Source of the DNA: Albidovulum sediminicola
GTDB lineage: Bacteria > Pseudomonadota > Alphaproteobacteria > Rhodobacterales > Rhodobacteraceae
NCBI RefSeq assembly: GCF_025751575.1
Contig: NZ_JAOWLA010000012.1
Coordinates: 84,444-148,443 of the forward strand
Direction: 5' to 3'
Length of the DNA: 64,000 nucleotides
This document shows positions 51,982 through 60,460 of the stretch, piece by piece; positions within the stretch are counted from its first letter, which is position 1; every line of letters begins with the position of its first letter. The notes under the pieces were generated by a model, which was given only the letters and a program-made list of their open reading frames with translations, made no database searches and was not told the origin of the DNA. The translations under genes were made by a program, and so were the position numbers.

Positions 51982-53285
51982 CACCTGCGCCTGCGCGCCA
52001 ACCAGCCTTCAAGCCGCGCAACGATGTCTGCGGCGATCTCCGCGTCCTCGATCTCCGCGATCGCGTCGGCAAGGAAGGACAGGATCAGAAGGGTCTGCGC
52101 GTCCTCGACCGGCACGCCGCGAGAGCGCAGGTAAAACAGCGCCGTCTCATCAATGGCCCCGGTGGTCGAGCCGTGCGAACATTTCACGTCGTCGGCGTAG
52201 ATCTCCAACTCCGGCTTGGCAAGGAACTGGCTGTCCTCGTCCAGAAGCAGCGATTGGCTGATCTGATAGCCGTCGGTCTTCTGGGCACCGGGTTTCACAA
52301 GGATCTTGCCCTGGAAGACACCCGTCGCGCCGTTCTTCAGCACTTTCTTGAAGACCTGCCGGCTTTCGCAAGCCACCGCGTCATGGGTGACAAAGACGGT
52401 ATCGTCGTGGTGGAAACTGCCGTCCTTGCCATCGCCAAGCGCTGCGCCCGCCACATGGGCGACCGCGTTGTCGCCGACAATCTCGATCAACGCCTCGTTG
52501 CGCGTCATCACCCCGTTCACGGTCAGCGTGAAGGACTTGAAAAGCGCCTCGCGCCCGACCCGGGCAAAGACATGGGTGATCGCCCGGCGGGCGTGGTCCC
52601 TGCCCTGCGCGCGCACATGGTGGAAGCGCCCGCCTTCGGCCACGTCCACCTCAAGCACCTTGTTGAAGCGCGCCGCCGCCGGGCCCGTCTCAAGCAGGGT
52701 CAGTTCCGCGCCAGGTTCAACCCGCACGCAGTGGTGGAGGATCGCATCGGCCGTCTCACCGCTGTGGGTGTAGTGGATATGAAGTGGCTTCGGTGCGGTT
52801 CCGGTCACGCGGATCAGAAGCCCGTCGCTCGCCGCCGCGGTGTTCAGCGCGGCATGGGGGCGCAAAACGGGCGATTGGCCGCGCGCCTCCAGAACGCCGT
52901 AAAGATCGCGCGCCCAGTGAAGATCGGCACGGTCAGCCTCCGCCAGCCGCTGGATCTCCACCCCGGCGAGCGAAAGGTCGTCGGATGCGTCGGCGTCAAA
53001 GACTCCATCGTTGAAGACGATCCGAACCCGGTCACGTTCCGCGAAAAGTGGTGCCCCGATCTCGGCCATCGCGCCGGCGGCGGTGGCCTCGGGCGCGTTA
53101 AGCGCGGCGGGATCGGTGAACTTCCAGTATTCGTCGCGCCGCACCGGCAGCCCCGCCGCGCGCAAGCGCGCCAACGCATCCGCGCGCGCGGGCGCCGAAA
53201 ACCCGCCGGAGGGCAGGGTCAGCGTCGCGATCCGCGCCTCGGTCGCATCGATGCGCCGGGCGTCCTTCTTGACAAGGGCCGTCAT
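51981..53285 (-). CDS. sufD: Fe-S cluster assembly protein SufD
   Basis: A 434-residue scaffold subunit that forms the SufBC2D complex. The beta-helix core and C-terminal helical region are visible, with the family segments YADDVKCSHGSTTGAIDETALFYLRSRGV and LLLDEDSQFLAKPELE (the His of CSHG contacts the cluster site). Its start overlaps the last base of sufC and its stop overlaps the next gene, so it is tightly coupled. The start codon is the ATG giving MTALVKKDARR. Confidence 0.94.
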   Translation of the reverse strand: MTALVKKDARRIDATEARIATLTLPSGGFSAPARADALARLRAAGLPVRRDEYWKFTDPAALNAPEATAAGAMAEIGAPLFAERDRVRIVFNDGVFDADASDDLSLAGVEIQRLAEADRADLHWARDLYGVLEARGQSPVLRPHAALNTAAASDGLLIRVTGTAPKPLHIHYTHSGETADAILHHCVRVEPGAELTLLETGPAAARFNKVLEVDVAEGGRFHHVRAQGRDHARRAITHVFARVGREALFKSFTLTVNGVMTRNEALIEIVGDNAVAHVAGAALGDGKDGSFHHDDTVFVTHDAVACESRQVFKKVLKNGATGVFQGKILVKPGAQKTDGYQISQSLLLDEDSQFLAKPELEIYADDVKCSHGSTTGAIDETALFYLRSRGVPVEDAQTLLILSFLADAIAEIEDAEIAADIVARLEGWLARRRR

Positions 53286-54040
53286 CAGGCAAGCTCCGCA
53301 AGGATGTCGGCGTAGCCGTTCTTCTCGACCTCAAGCGCAAGCTCCGGCCCGCCGGTCTTGATGATCCGGCCATCGGCCATGATGTGGACCACGTCGGGTT
53401 TGATATGGTCCAGAAGCCGCTGGTAGTGGGTGATGACCAGGAAGGCCCGGCCCGGATCGCGCAGCGCGTTCACGCCCTCGGCCACGAGCTTCATCGCATC
53501 GACGTCAAGCCCCGAGTCCGTCTCGTCGAGGATGCACATCCGCGGCTCCAGCATCGCCATCTGGAGGATTTCGTTACGCTTCTTCTCACCGCCCGAGAAG
53601 CCGACGTTGACCGGACGCTTGAGCATCTCCGCGTCGATCTTCAGCGTCTTGGCCTTCTCGCGCACGATCTTGAGGAATTCGCCCGCCGAAAGTTCCTCCT
53701 CGCCGCGCGCCTTGCGTTGCGCGTTCACGGCGGTGCGCAGAAAGGTCATGTTGCCCACGCCGGGGATTTCAACCGGGTACTGAAACGCGAGGAAAAGCCC
53801 CGCCGCCGCGCGCTCCTCCGGCTCCATCTCCAAGAGTTCCTCGCCCTCAAGCGTCGCGGAGCCTTCGGTGACGGCGTAGCCGTCGCGGCCAGAGAGGACG
53901 TAGGACAGCGTCGACTTGCCCGACCCGTTCGGCCCCATGATGGCATGCACCTTACCCGCCTCGACCGTCAGGTTTACCCCCTTGAGGATGGATTTGCCGC
54001 CATCTTCAAGTTCGACGTGCAGGTTTTTGATTTCTAGCAT
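53285..54040 (-). CDS. sufC: Fe-S assembly ATPase SufC
   Basis: A 251-residue ABC-type ATPase that powers Fe-S cluster assembly on SufB/SufD. Walker A GPNGSGKSTL, the Q-loop in AFQYPVEIPGV, the ABC signature NVGFSGGEKKR, Walker B ILDETDSGLDVDAMK and the switch His in ITHYQRLL are all present. 77 bases separate it from the unknown membrane gene upstream, and its stop overlaps the sufD start. Confidence 0.97.
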   Translation of the reverse strand: MLEIKNLHVELEDGGKSILKGVNLTVEAGKVHAIMGPNGSGKSTLSYVLSGRDGYAVTEGSATLEGEELLEMEPEERAAAGLFLAFQYPVEIPGVGNMTFLRTAVNAQRKARGEEELSAGEFLKIVREKAKTLKIDAEMLKRPVNVGFSGGEKKRNEILQMAMLEPRMCILDETDSGLDVDAMKLVAEGVNALRDPGRAFLVITHYQRLLDHIKPDVVHIMADGRIIKTGGPELALEVEKNGYADILAELA

Positions 54041-54117
54041 GTTTTCCTCGTCTCAAATGCCAAGGACGGCCTGCGGGCGAAGAGCCCGGGCCGCCAGGAT
54101 TTCGGTTGGTTCAGGTG

Positions 54118-54621
54118 TCAGCCGGTCGGCGTCAGGACGTAGTCCGCGCCCTTCGCCGCCATGGCGCTGGCATAGTCCGGCGAAAAGAGGCTCGCCCAAA
54201 GCTCGGTCGCATTGGCCGCCACCGCGGCCTCGCCGAAGTGCATAACCGCGCAACCGAGCAGAAGCGCCGGAACGCGGCCCTTGCCGTGCAGCCCGAAGAA
54301 GGCCATCAGGAAGCCCAAGATCACGGCGGCAATCAAGGCCGAGCCCCGGCCCTGAAGGTCGTAGAAGCCCTCCGGCAACCCCTCGATCTGCGAGAGGTGA
54401 AAATAGGCAAGCCGCGCCGCCAGCATTGCCGCCCCGCCGGCAACCACCGCGATGATCATGACGAAGAGGTTGCGCGTGCCCTCGCGCTTTCGCTGCGCGG
54501 CCAGACCATATTTCCGGGCCATCTTCTTCTGGGCCTTGCGGCCGATGACGCCTTCCGGTTCGATCTGTCTTCCCTTGTCGATGCGCTTCAGACGCTCGGT
54601 GAAAACAGCTCTCTGATCCAT
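54118..54621 (-). CDS. unknown membrane protein between sufB and sufC
   Basis: A 167-residue protein. The N-terminal ~55 residues are basic and cytosolic (AVFTERLKRIDKGRQ, RKAQKKMARKYGL). Three or so hydrophobic helices follow (LFVMIIAVVAGGAAMLAARLAYF, ALIAAVILGFLMAFFGL, and a weaker one near residues 115-130). The C-terminal tail ends in YVLTPTG. I do not recognise a named family. Conservation of an unknown gene at this place in Rhodobacteraceae suf operons suggests a link to Fe-S assembly, but that is context only. ATG 54621 is the family-like start. Confidence 0.72.
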   Translation of the reverse strand: MDQRAVFTERLKRIDKGRQIEPEGVIGRKAQKKMARKYGLAAQRKREGTRNLFVMIIAVVAGGAAMLAARLAYFHLSQIEGLPEGFYDLQGRGSALIAAVILGFLMAFFGLHGKGRVPALLLGCAVMHFGEAAVAANATELWASLFSPDYASAMAAKGADYVLTPTG

Positions 54622-54860
54622 GTTCGACAACTCCCCGCGCGCCCGCGACGACAGCACTTGCCATGGGATCTAAGTCGGATTCGTGGCCGAATTGAGGGCG
54701 CAACATTGCGATTTTCGCGACGGGCCCGCCGCAGAAATGCCGCATTCCGCGCGCGCGTCTCCCAGCCCCGACGGGGCAGCAGGCGCCCCGCTTCCGTGCC
54801 ATGACATCCAGACGGACCATCCGCGTCAGCCTTTCCGCGTCGCCACCAAGGGGAAATCGG

Positions 54861-56420
54861 TCATCCGACGCTTCCTTCCAGCGAGATCGCCACAAGGCTC
54901 TGCGCCTCCATCGCGAATTCCATCGGCAACGCCTGAAGAACCTCGCGGCAGAAGCCGTTGACGACAAGCGCCACCGCCTCCTCCTCGTCCATCCCGCGCG
55001 AGCGGCAGTAGAAGAGCTGGTCGTCGTCCACCTTCGACGTCGTCGCCTCGTGCTCCACGCGGGAGGAGTTGTTCTTGACCTCGATATAGGGAACGGTGTG
55101 AGCGCCGCACTTGTCGCCGATCAGCAGGCTGTCGCACTGGGTATAGTTGCGGCTGTTCTTCGCCTTCGGGTGCATCGAGACCAGCCCGCGATAGGTATTC
55201 TGCGCCTTGCCGGCAGAAATCCCTTTGGAAACAATGCGAGAGCGGCTGTTCTTGCCAAGATGGATCATCTTGGTTCCGGTATCCGCCTGCTGCATATTGT
55301 TGGCGATGGCGATCGAGTAGAACTCGCCCGAGGTGTCGTCGCCGCGCAGGATGCAGGAGGGGTATTTCCAGGTAATCGCCGACCCGGTTTCCACCTGCGT
55401 CCACATGACCTTCGCCCGGTCGCCCCGGCAGTCGGCGCGCTTGGTGACGAAATTGTAGATCCCGCCCTTGCCTTCCTCGTCCCCCGGGAACCAGTTCTGG
55501 ACGGTCGAGTATTTGACCTCCGCATCCTCAAGGATCACGATTTCCACGACCGCGGCATGAAGCTGCGCGGTATCGCGCTTGGGGGCCGTGCAGCCCTCAA
55601 GATAGCTCACATAGCTGCCCTTGTCGGCGATGATCAGCGTGCGTTCGAACTGCCCGGTGTTTTCCGCGTTGATGCGGAAATAGGTCGAAAGCTCCATCGG
55701 GCAGCGCGTGTTCGGCGGGATATATACGAAGGACCCGTCCGAGAAGACCGCCGAATTCAGCGTCGCGAAGAAGTTGTCGGACTGCGGCACGACCGAACCG
55801 AGGTACTTCTTGACCAGCTCCGGATGCTCGCGGATCGCCTCCGAGATCGAGCAGAAGATGACGCCGGCCTTTTTCAGTTCTTCCTTGAAGGTCGTGCCCA
55901 GGCTGACGCTGTCAAAGACCGCATCAACGGCGACCTTGCGGCCCTCGGAGGGCGCACCCTCGGCGCCCTCTATGCCAGCCAGAATCATCTGCTCTTTCAG
56001 AGGGATACCGAGCTTTTCGTAAGTCGCCAGAAGCTTCGGATCGACCTCGTCGAGCGACTTCGGCTTCTCCGCCATGCTCTTGGGCTTGGCGTAGTAGTAC
56101 TGCGACTGGTAGTCGATCTCGGGATAGTTGAGCATCGCCCAACGCGGCTCCTCCATCTCCTTCCAGCGGCGGAAGGCGGCTAGACGCCAGTCGGTCATCC
56201 ATTCCGGCTCGCCGTTCTTGGAGGAAATCAGCCGCACGATGTCCTCGTTCACGCCCATCGGCGCGAACTCCATCTCGATCTCGGTTTCCCAGCCGTATTT
56301 GTAGGCGCCCATGTTCTGGACGGTCTCGACCGTCTCCCGATCGACGCCTTCACGAACCTCCAGCACGTCGGAGCTTTGGCCCTGGCTGCTATCCATATTC
56401 TTTTCCTGTTCGATATCCAT
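54861..56420 (-). CDS. sufB: Fe-S cluster assembly scaffold SufB
   Basis: About 519 residues; core scaffold of the SufBCD machine. Family segments are [43 protein letters not shown] in pieces, the cluster-relevant Cys in [23 protein letters not shown], and [25 protein letters not shown] used ATG 56420. ATG 56396 has a better ribosome site (CAGGAAAAGAAT) and would drop eight residues; TTG 56441 would overlap the preceding stop. The start is therefore uncertain by about seven residues either way. Confidence 0.94.
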   Translation of the reverse strand: MDIEQEKNMDSSQGQSSDVLEVREGVDRETVETVQNMGAYKYGWETEIEMEFAPMGVNEDIVRLISSKNGEPEWMTDWRLAAFRRWKEMEEPRWAMLNYPEIDYQSQYYYAKPKSMAEKPKSLDEVDPKLLATYEKLGIPLKEQMILAGIEGAEGAPSEGRKVAVDAVFDSVSLGTTFKEELKKAGVIFCSISEAIREHPELVKKYLGSVVPQSDNFFATLNSAVFSDGSFVYIPPNTRCPMELSTYFRINAENTGQFERTLIIADKGSYVSYLEGCTAPKRDTAQLHAAVVEIVILEDAEVKYSTVQNWFPGDEEGKGGIYNFVTKRADCRGDRAKVMWTQVETGSAITWKYPSCILRGDDTSGEFYSIAIANNMQQADTGTKMIHLGKNSRSRIVSKGISAGKAQNTYRGLVSMHPKAKNSRNYTQCDSLLIGDKCGAHTVPYIEVKNNSSRVEHEATTSKVDDDQLFYCRSRGMDEEEAVALVVNGFCREVLQALPMEFAMEAQSLVAISLEGSVG

Positions 56421-56437
56421 AGGTTTCGCGCCTTTCT

Positions 56438-57508
56438 TCAAGAGGCTCTCGCGCGTTGACGCGCCCGCGCCGCAATCCAGGCCTCCGCGAAACGGTCGAC
56501 CTCGTCCCTCGTCGTCGTGACCCCGAGCGAAACCCTGATCGCCGATGCGGCCGCGGTTTCGTCGTACCCCATCGCATGCAATACCCGGCTTGCCCGGACC
56601 TTACCAGACGAACACGCAGAGCCCGCGGAAATCGCGATCCCCGCCAGGTCCATCTGCATCACCTGCGTCTCGCCCTTCCAGCCGGGGGTCAACAGGCAGG
56701 CGGTGTTGGGCAGCCGCGCGCTGTCGCTGCCGACGACCACCGTCTCGGGCGAAGCCTCGCGGACCCGCGCCTCCAGCCGGTCCCGCAGGGCCGAGACGTC
56801 AGACCACAGACCGGCGTCCAGATCCGCCATCGCCGCCTCTGCCGCCGCACCGAACCCGGCGATCCCCGCGACATTCTCAGTGCCGGACCTGCGCCCCTTC
56901 TCCTGCCCGCCCCCAAGGGCAAACGGCGCGATCTCCAGCCCGTCCCGCACAATCAGCGCGCCCACACCTTTGGGCCCGCCGAGCTTGTGGGCCGACACGA
57001 TCGCGAAATCCGCGCCTGACCAGGAAAACGCGAACGGAATGCGGCCGACAGCTTGGACCACGTCCAAGAGCAGAAAATCGGCGCGGTGCGCGCCATGAAC
57101 CCATCCGCCCTCCGGCTTGGCACCTGGATCGCTTATAACCCCGGTCTCGCTGTTGGCGAGCCCCATGGCCAGCGTGTGCCCATCCGGGCGCGTCCCGTCG
57201 CTGCGCCAATGAGTCAGAAGGCAGTCATGCGCGGTCGGATCGACATGGACGTTGTGCCCCTCGGGCAGCCGCCGCAGGACGCCCGCCGCCTCGGTCGCGC
57301 CGGAGGTGAAGACCACCTCGACCGGGTTGCAGCCGACCAAACGGGCCACCTGCTCGCGCGCCTTTTCGACTAGGGCCTTCGCCGCCCGCCCCTCGGCATG
57401 AACCGAGGACGGATTGCCCACCACGTCGAGCGCAGCCACCACCGCATCGCGCGCCTGGGGCCGCAGGGGCGCGGTCGCATTCCAGTCGAGATAGGCCCGT
57501 TTGGTCAT
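56438..57508 (-). CDS. cysteine desulfurase, group I (IscS/NifS-like)
   Basis: A 356-residue PLP enzyme. PLP Lys175 in [10 protein letters not shown], catalytic Cys299 in the long loop [14 protein letters not shown], and the N-terminal [14 protein letters not shown] define a group I (NifS/IscS) enzyme. So this operon encodes two desulfurases, this one and SufS. ATG 57508 overlaps the iscR stop (ATGA). In this lineage such a gene typically follows iscR; whether it feeds SufBCD or tRNA thiolation and other sulfur acceptors is not clear. Confidence 0.9.
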   Translation of the reverse strand: MTKRAYLDWNATAPLRPQARDAVVAALDVVGNPSSVHAEGRAAKALVEKAREQVARLVGCNPVEVVFTSGATEAAGVLRRLPEGHNVHVDPTAHDCLLTHWRSDGTRPDGHTLAMGLANSETGVISDPGAKPEGGWVHGAHRADFLLLDVVQAVGRIPFAFSWSGADFAIVSAHKLGGPKGVGALIVRDGLEIAPFALGGGQEKGRRSGTENVAGIAGFGAAAEAAMADLDAGLWSDVSALRDRLEARVREASPETVVVGSDSARLPNTACLLTPGWKGETQVMQMDLAGIAISAGSACSSGKVRASRVLHAMGYDETAAASAIRVSLGVTTTRDEVDRFAEAWIAARARQRARAS

Positions 57509-57963
57509 TCGTCCACCACCTCGAACAGCGCCGGGACGGCGGGGCATGGCTTCAGCCCATTTCCGATCACATCCGATAGACGGGTCTGGTGCAGGAAGAC
57601 ATAGACATGCGCGGACAGGCTTTCCCAAAGCCGGTTCGTCATCGACTGCGCCCGGCTGCCGGATACCCCGCCAGAGGCCCCCGCCCCGGTATGAAGGGCG
57701 CTGACCGTCTCGTCCACGGCCTGCAAGACCTCGCCTACCCGGATGTCTTCGGCGGGCCGCGCCAACCGGTAGCCCCCACCCGGTCCCCTGACCGATTCCA
57801 CCAGCCCTGCCCGGCGGAGCTTGACGAAAAGCTGCTCCAGATAAGGTAGCGAAATGTCCTGACGCCGCGATATTTCCGAGAGCGATGTCATGTGATCCTC
57901 TCGCGTGGTCGCAAGGTCGGCCAGAGCCACCATCGCATAACGACCTTTCGTCGAGAGTTTCAT
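57505..57963 (-). CDS. iscR: Rrf2-family regulator IscR with a single cysteine
   Basis: A 152-residue repressor of Fe-S assembly genes. The winged-helix domain is classical (MKLSTKGRYAMVALADLA, SLPYLEQLFVKLRRAGLV, GPGGGYRLARPA), but the three Cys that bind [2Fe-2S] in E. coli IscR are absent: the loop HTGAGASGGVSGSRAQ has none. The only cysteine is Cys140. The same feature is described for Rhodobacter sphaeroides IscR, which is reported to bind an Fe-S cluster with only one cysteine ligand. First gene of the operon; an iron-responsive-type palindrome lies upstream. Confidence 0.93.
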   Translation of the reverse strand: MKLSTKGRYAMVALADLATTREDHMTSLSEISRRQDISLPYLEQLFVKLRRAGLVESVRGPGGGYRLARPAEDIRVGEVLQAVDETVSALHTGAGASGGVSGSRAQSMTNRLWESLSAHVYVFLHQTRLSDVIGNGLKPCPAVPALFEVVDE

Positions 57964-58056
57964 GCATCCCCTCCAAGAAGATACCGCAAAGACGTTGACG
58001 CCGGGCGAACGGAGCCTTAACTCCATTCCACCCGGTCACCGGCCTCTCGCCGGTAC

Positions 58057-58071
58057 TTAGAACAATTCTAG
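58057..58071. promoter_or_regulatory. Irr/ICE-like palindrome upstream of iscR
   Basis: TTAGAACAATTCTAG: inverted TAGAA and TTCTA arms around CAA. It matches the pattern of the Irr-box (iron control element) of alphaproteobacteria. It lies 94 bases before the iscR start in the gap shared with the divergent hydrolase gene. Fits iron-dependent control of the suf operon. Confidence 0.6.
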
Positions 58072-58154
58072 GGTGCCTGAGAAAAATCGTCAAGAATGGC
58101 CCGTCCGTTTTTGATCCTCCCGGGGCCCCCGTTGGAAAGCAGGCGAAGAACGAG

Positions 58155-58814
58155 ATGCCCGAAGTCATTTTCCCCGGCCCCGAAGGTCGCCTGGAAGGAC
58201 GCTACCACCCGCAGAAAGCCCCCGACGCACCGATCGCCATCATCCTGCACCCGCACCCCCAGTTCGGCGGCACGATGAACAACCGCGTCGTGCACCGGCT
58301 GCACTATGCCTTCCATGAGATCGGGTTCACCGTCCTGCGGTTCAACTTCCGTGGCGTGGGCCGCAGCCAGGGCGAATACGACCAGGGCATCGGCGAACTC
58401 TCCGACGCCGCCTCGGCGCTTGACTACCTTCAGGCGATGAACCCGAATTCCAAGCACTGCTGGGTCGCGGGCTTTTCCTTCGGCGCCTGGATCGGGATGC
58501 AGCTTCTGATGCGGCGGCCTGAGATCACCGGTTTCATCTCGGTCTCGCCACCCGCGAACATGTACGACTTCTCGTTCCTCGCGCCCTGCCCCGCCTCTGG
58601 CCTGATCATCAACGGTACCGCCGACCGGGTCGCACCGCCGAAGGATACGGCCTCGCTCGTCGGCAAGCTGCGTGAACAGAAAGGCATCACCATCACCCAC
58701 GAGGAAGTCGAGGGCGCGGGCCATTTCTTCGAGAACGAGGAAACCCAGATGGAGCCCATGATCCGCACCGTTCAGGACTATGTGATGCGCCGCCTCAGCG
58801 AAGGCACGCGCTGA
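58155..58814 (+). CDS. alpha/beta hydrolase
   Basis: A 219-residue cytosolic alpha/beta-hydrolase of the small CocE/YfbB-like type: oxyanion HPHPQFGGTMNN after the third strand, nucleophile Ser in AGFSFGAWIG, acid in NGTADRVAPP and His in EVEGAGHFF. Substrate unknown. It is divergent from iscR and followed two bases later by a small conserved gene. ATG 58155 was taken as start. Confidence 0.87.
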   Translation: MPEVIFPGPEGRLEGRYHPQKAPDAPIAIILHPHPQFGGTMNNRVVHRLHYAFHEIGFTVLRFNFRGVGRSQGEYDQGIGELSDAASALDYLQAMNPNSKHCWVAGFSFGAWIGMQLLMRRPEITGFISVSPPANMYDFSFLAPCPASGLIINGTADRVAPPKDTASLVGKLREQKGITITHEEVEGAGHFFENEETQMEPMIRTVQDYVMRRLSEGTR

Positions 58815-58816
58815 CC

Positions 58817-59077
58817 ATGGGCGTGGTCGACGACCTGGGCGACGACCTGGCGCGCCAGACGCTTGAAGCGATGGAAGAGATTGGCGACGACCGCTTTTAC
58901 TATGAGGTCGCCAAGGTTGTGGGCGCCTCCTCCCCCACGCTGCAAGAGGCGTTCCTGACCTCGATGCGCATTCGCCTGGCTGCGGCGCGCGGCCAGAAAT
59001 TCGTCGAGGAGACGTTGCGCATCAAGCGTGGCGCCGGCAAGGCCCCGGTCGCGCCGCCCGATACCACGGCGCACTGA
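58817..59077 (+). CDS. small conserved protein of unknown function
   Basis: An 86-residue helical soluble protein (DDLARQTLEAMEEIGDDRFYYEVAKVVGASS, then LQEAFLTSMRIRLAA). I recognise it only as a hypothetical protein common in Rhodobacteraceae at this position after the hydrolase gene. No signal peptide or catalytic motif. Two bases from the hydrolase and eight from the HD-domain gene, so the three are one operon. Confidence 0.7.
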   Translation: MGVVDDLGDDLARQTLEAMEEIGDDRFYYEVAKVVGASSPTLQEAFLTSMRIRLAAARGQKFVEETLRIKRGAGKAPVAPPDTTAH

Positions 59078-59084
59078 GCCCGCG

Positions 59085-59672
59085 ATGGCGCGGCTCGACG
59101 ACCAGTTCGCATTCCTGCTGGAGGCCGACCGGCTGAAGCAGGTGAACCGCGCCACGACGCTGACCGATGGATCGCGGCGGGAGAACTCGGCGGAACACAG
59201 CTGGCACCTGGCGCTTTACGCGATGGTGCTGGCCGACCAGGCCCGCCCCGGCGTCAACATCGACCGGGTCATCCGCATGCTGATCCTGCATGACCTGGTG
59301 GAGATCGACGTGGGTGACGTCCCGATCCACTCCGCGAACGGGGCCGCGCATGGGTCGGCGGAGGTGGCCGCCGCCGAGGCGCGAGCCGCGGACCGGATCT
59401 TCGGCCTTCTGCCAGCCGATGTCGGCCCCGGGCTGCGGGCGCTTTGGGCGGAGTTCGAGGCGGCAGAGACCCCGGACGCAATCTTTGCCAAATCCCTCGA
59501 CCGCGTGCAGCCGGTTCTGCACAACATCGCGTCGGGCGGCGGAACCTGGGTCGAATACAATGTCACGCTCGAACAGCTGGAAACGCGCGTGGGACAGAAG
59601 GTCGCCCGGGGCGCGCCGGCGGTCTGGGAATATTTGCGCGCCCGCATGCGCGGGTTTTTCGGCCCGGCGTGA
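59085..59672 (+). CDS. HD-domain phosphohydrolase (YfbR-like 5'-nucleotidase)
   Basis: A 195-residue protein with the HD metal ligands: His in SAEHSWHLAL, the His-Asp pair in LILHDLVEIDVGD, and a late Asp in KSLDRVQPVLHN. The short length and layout match YfbR-type deoxynucleoside 5'-monophosphatases or related HD hydrolases. ATG 59085 gives MARLDDQFAFLL; the frame beyond is overlap with the preceding gene. A repeat element follows. Confidence 0.82.
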   Translation: MARLDDQFAFLLEADRLKQVNRATTLTDGSRRENSAEHSWHLALYAMVLADQARPGVNIDRVIRMLILHDLVEIDVGDVPIHSANGAAHGSAEVAAAEARAADRIFGLLPADVGPGLRALWAEFEAAETPDAIFAKSLDRVQPVLHNIASGGGTWVEYNVTLEQLETRVGQKVARGAPAVWEYLRARMRGFFGPA

Positions 59673-59686
59673 GCGCTTGCGCCCAA

Positions 59687-59736
59687 GGCCGGGGGCTCTG
59701 CCCCGGACCCCCGGGATATTTTCGAAAAGAAGAAGA
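59687..59736. repeat. dispersed palindromic repeat, copy 2
   Basis: CCGGGG-GCTCTG-CCCCGG hairpin, then ACCCCCGGGATATTT and an AAAAGAAGA tail, the same layout and nearly the same sequence as 26234-26285. It lies between the HD-domain gene and the convergent GntR gene, so both copies occupy a convergent 3' gap. Confidence 0.75.
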
Positions 59737-59746
59737 TGCGCTGGGG

Positions 59747-60460
59747 CTAGAGTGCCGAGTTCGTGGTGGAGACACCCTTGCGCATGCGCTCGAAGCTCAT
59801 CGAGATATGGGCGCGCTGGATGAGGGCGGCGGAGGCAAGATCGCCGATGCGAAGCGCACGCAGGATGTCGTCAACCTCGCGGCGGAAGACATCAACCTCC
59901 TCAACGAGGTCGAGGCGGCGGGCAAAGACGGACTTGAGCCAGATCCGGGTCGTGCGGAAGTAAAGCCTTTCGCAAATCTCGCGCAGCGGCTCATTGGCTG
60001 TCAGGCGCATCAGGGCGACGAAGAAATCCATGATCAACTCGGCGAAGGCGCGAGGGTCGGGATCGGGGCCGAAGCCGTGGGCGCGGGCGGAAAGGTCCCG
60101 GAACGCTCCCCAGAGCGCGGCGTCGGGAGGGACCGGGTCGAGCCGACCGGTCAGTTCGGCGAGCTCGAGGCGCAGGCGGTAGGTCTGGGCCAGTTCCTCG
60201 ACCTCGACATCGGTGACGAAGGTGCCAACGCCATGGACGGAGTGCACCAGCCCTTCGCCCTCCAGCCGGGCGAGGACGCGCCGGAGCGGCGTGCGGCTGG
60301 TGCCGAATTCAGCGGCCAGCGCCTCCTCGGAAAGCCGGGTGCCGGGGGCGTAGTCGAGCAGGCAGATGCGCGTGCGCAGGAGCGCGTGCATCCGGTCGAA
60401 GCGGTCGCGTGCGCTGGCTGGCGCGCCAAGCGTGCCGCTGTCGGGAGGGACCGCCGTCAC
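59747..60460 (-). CDS. GntR-family regulator with FCD domain
   Basis: A 237-residue FadR-subfamily repressor: winged HTH at about 25-85 (MHALLRTRICLLDYAPGTRLSEEALAAEFG in part, TSRTPLRRVLARLEGEGLV) and an all-helical FCD ligand domain with likely metal-binding His/Asp residues (RLRLELAELTGRLD, RAHISMSFERM). GTG 60460 overlaps the stop of the EamA gene (GTGA). Its probable sites are the TTGTGCACAA palindromes at 63.75 and 63.83 kb, which would make the whole cluster its target. The inducer is unknown; ectoine-related or acetylated amino acids are candidates. Confidence 0.88.
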   Translation of the reverse strand: MTAVPPDSGTLGAPASARDRFDRMHALLRTRICLLDYAPGTRLSEEALAAEFGTSRTPLRRVLARLEGEGLVHSVHGVGTFVTDVEVEELAQTYRLRLELAELTGRLDPVPPDAALWGAFRDLSARAHGFGPDPDPRAFAELIMDFFVALMRLTANEPLREICERLYFRTTRIWLKSVFARRLDLVEEVDVFRREVDDILRALRIGDLASAALIQRAHISMSFERMRKGVSTTNSAL

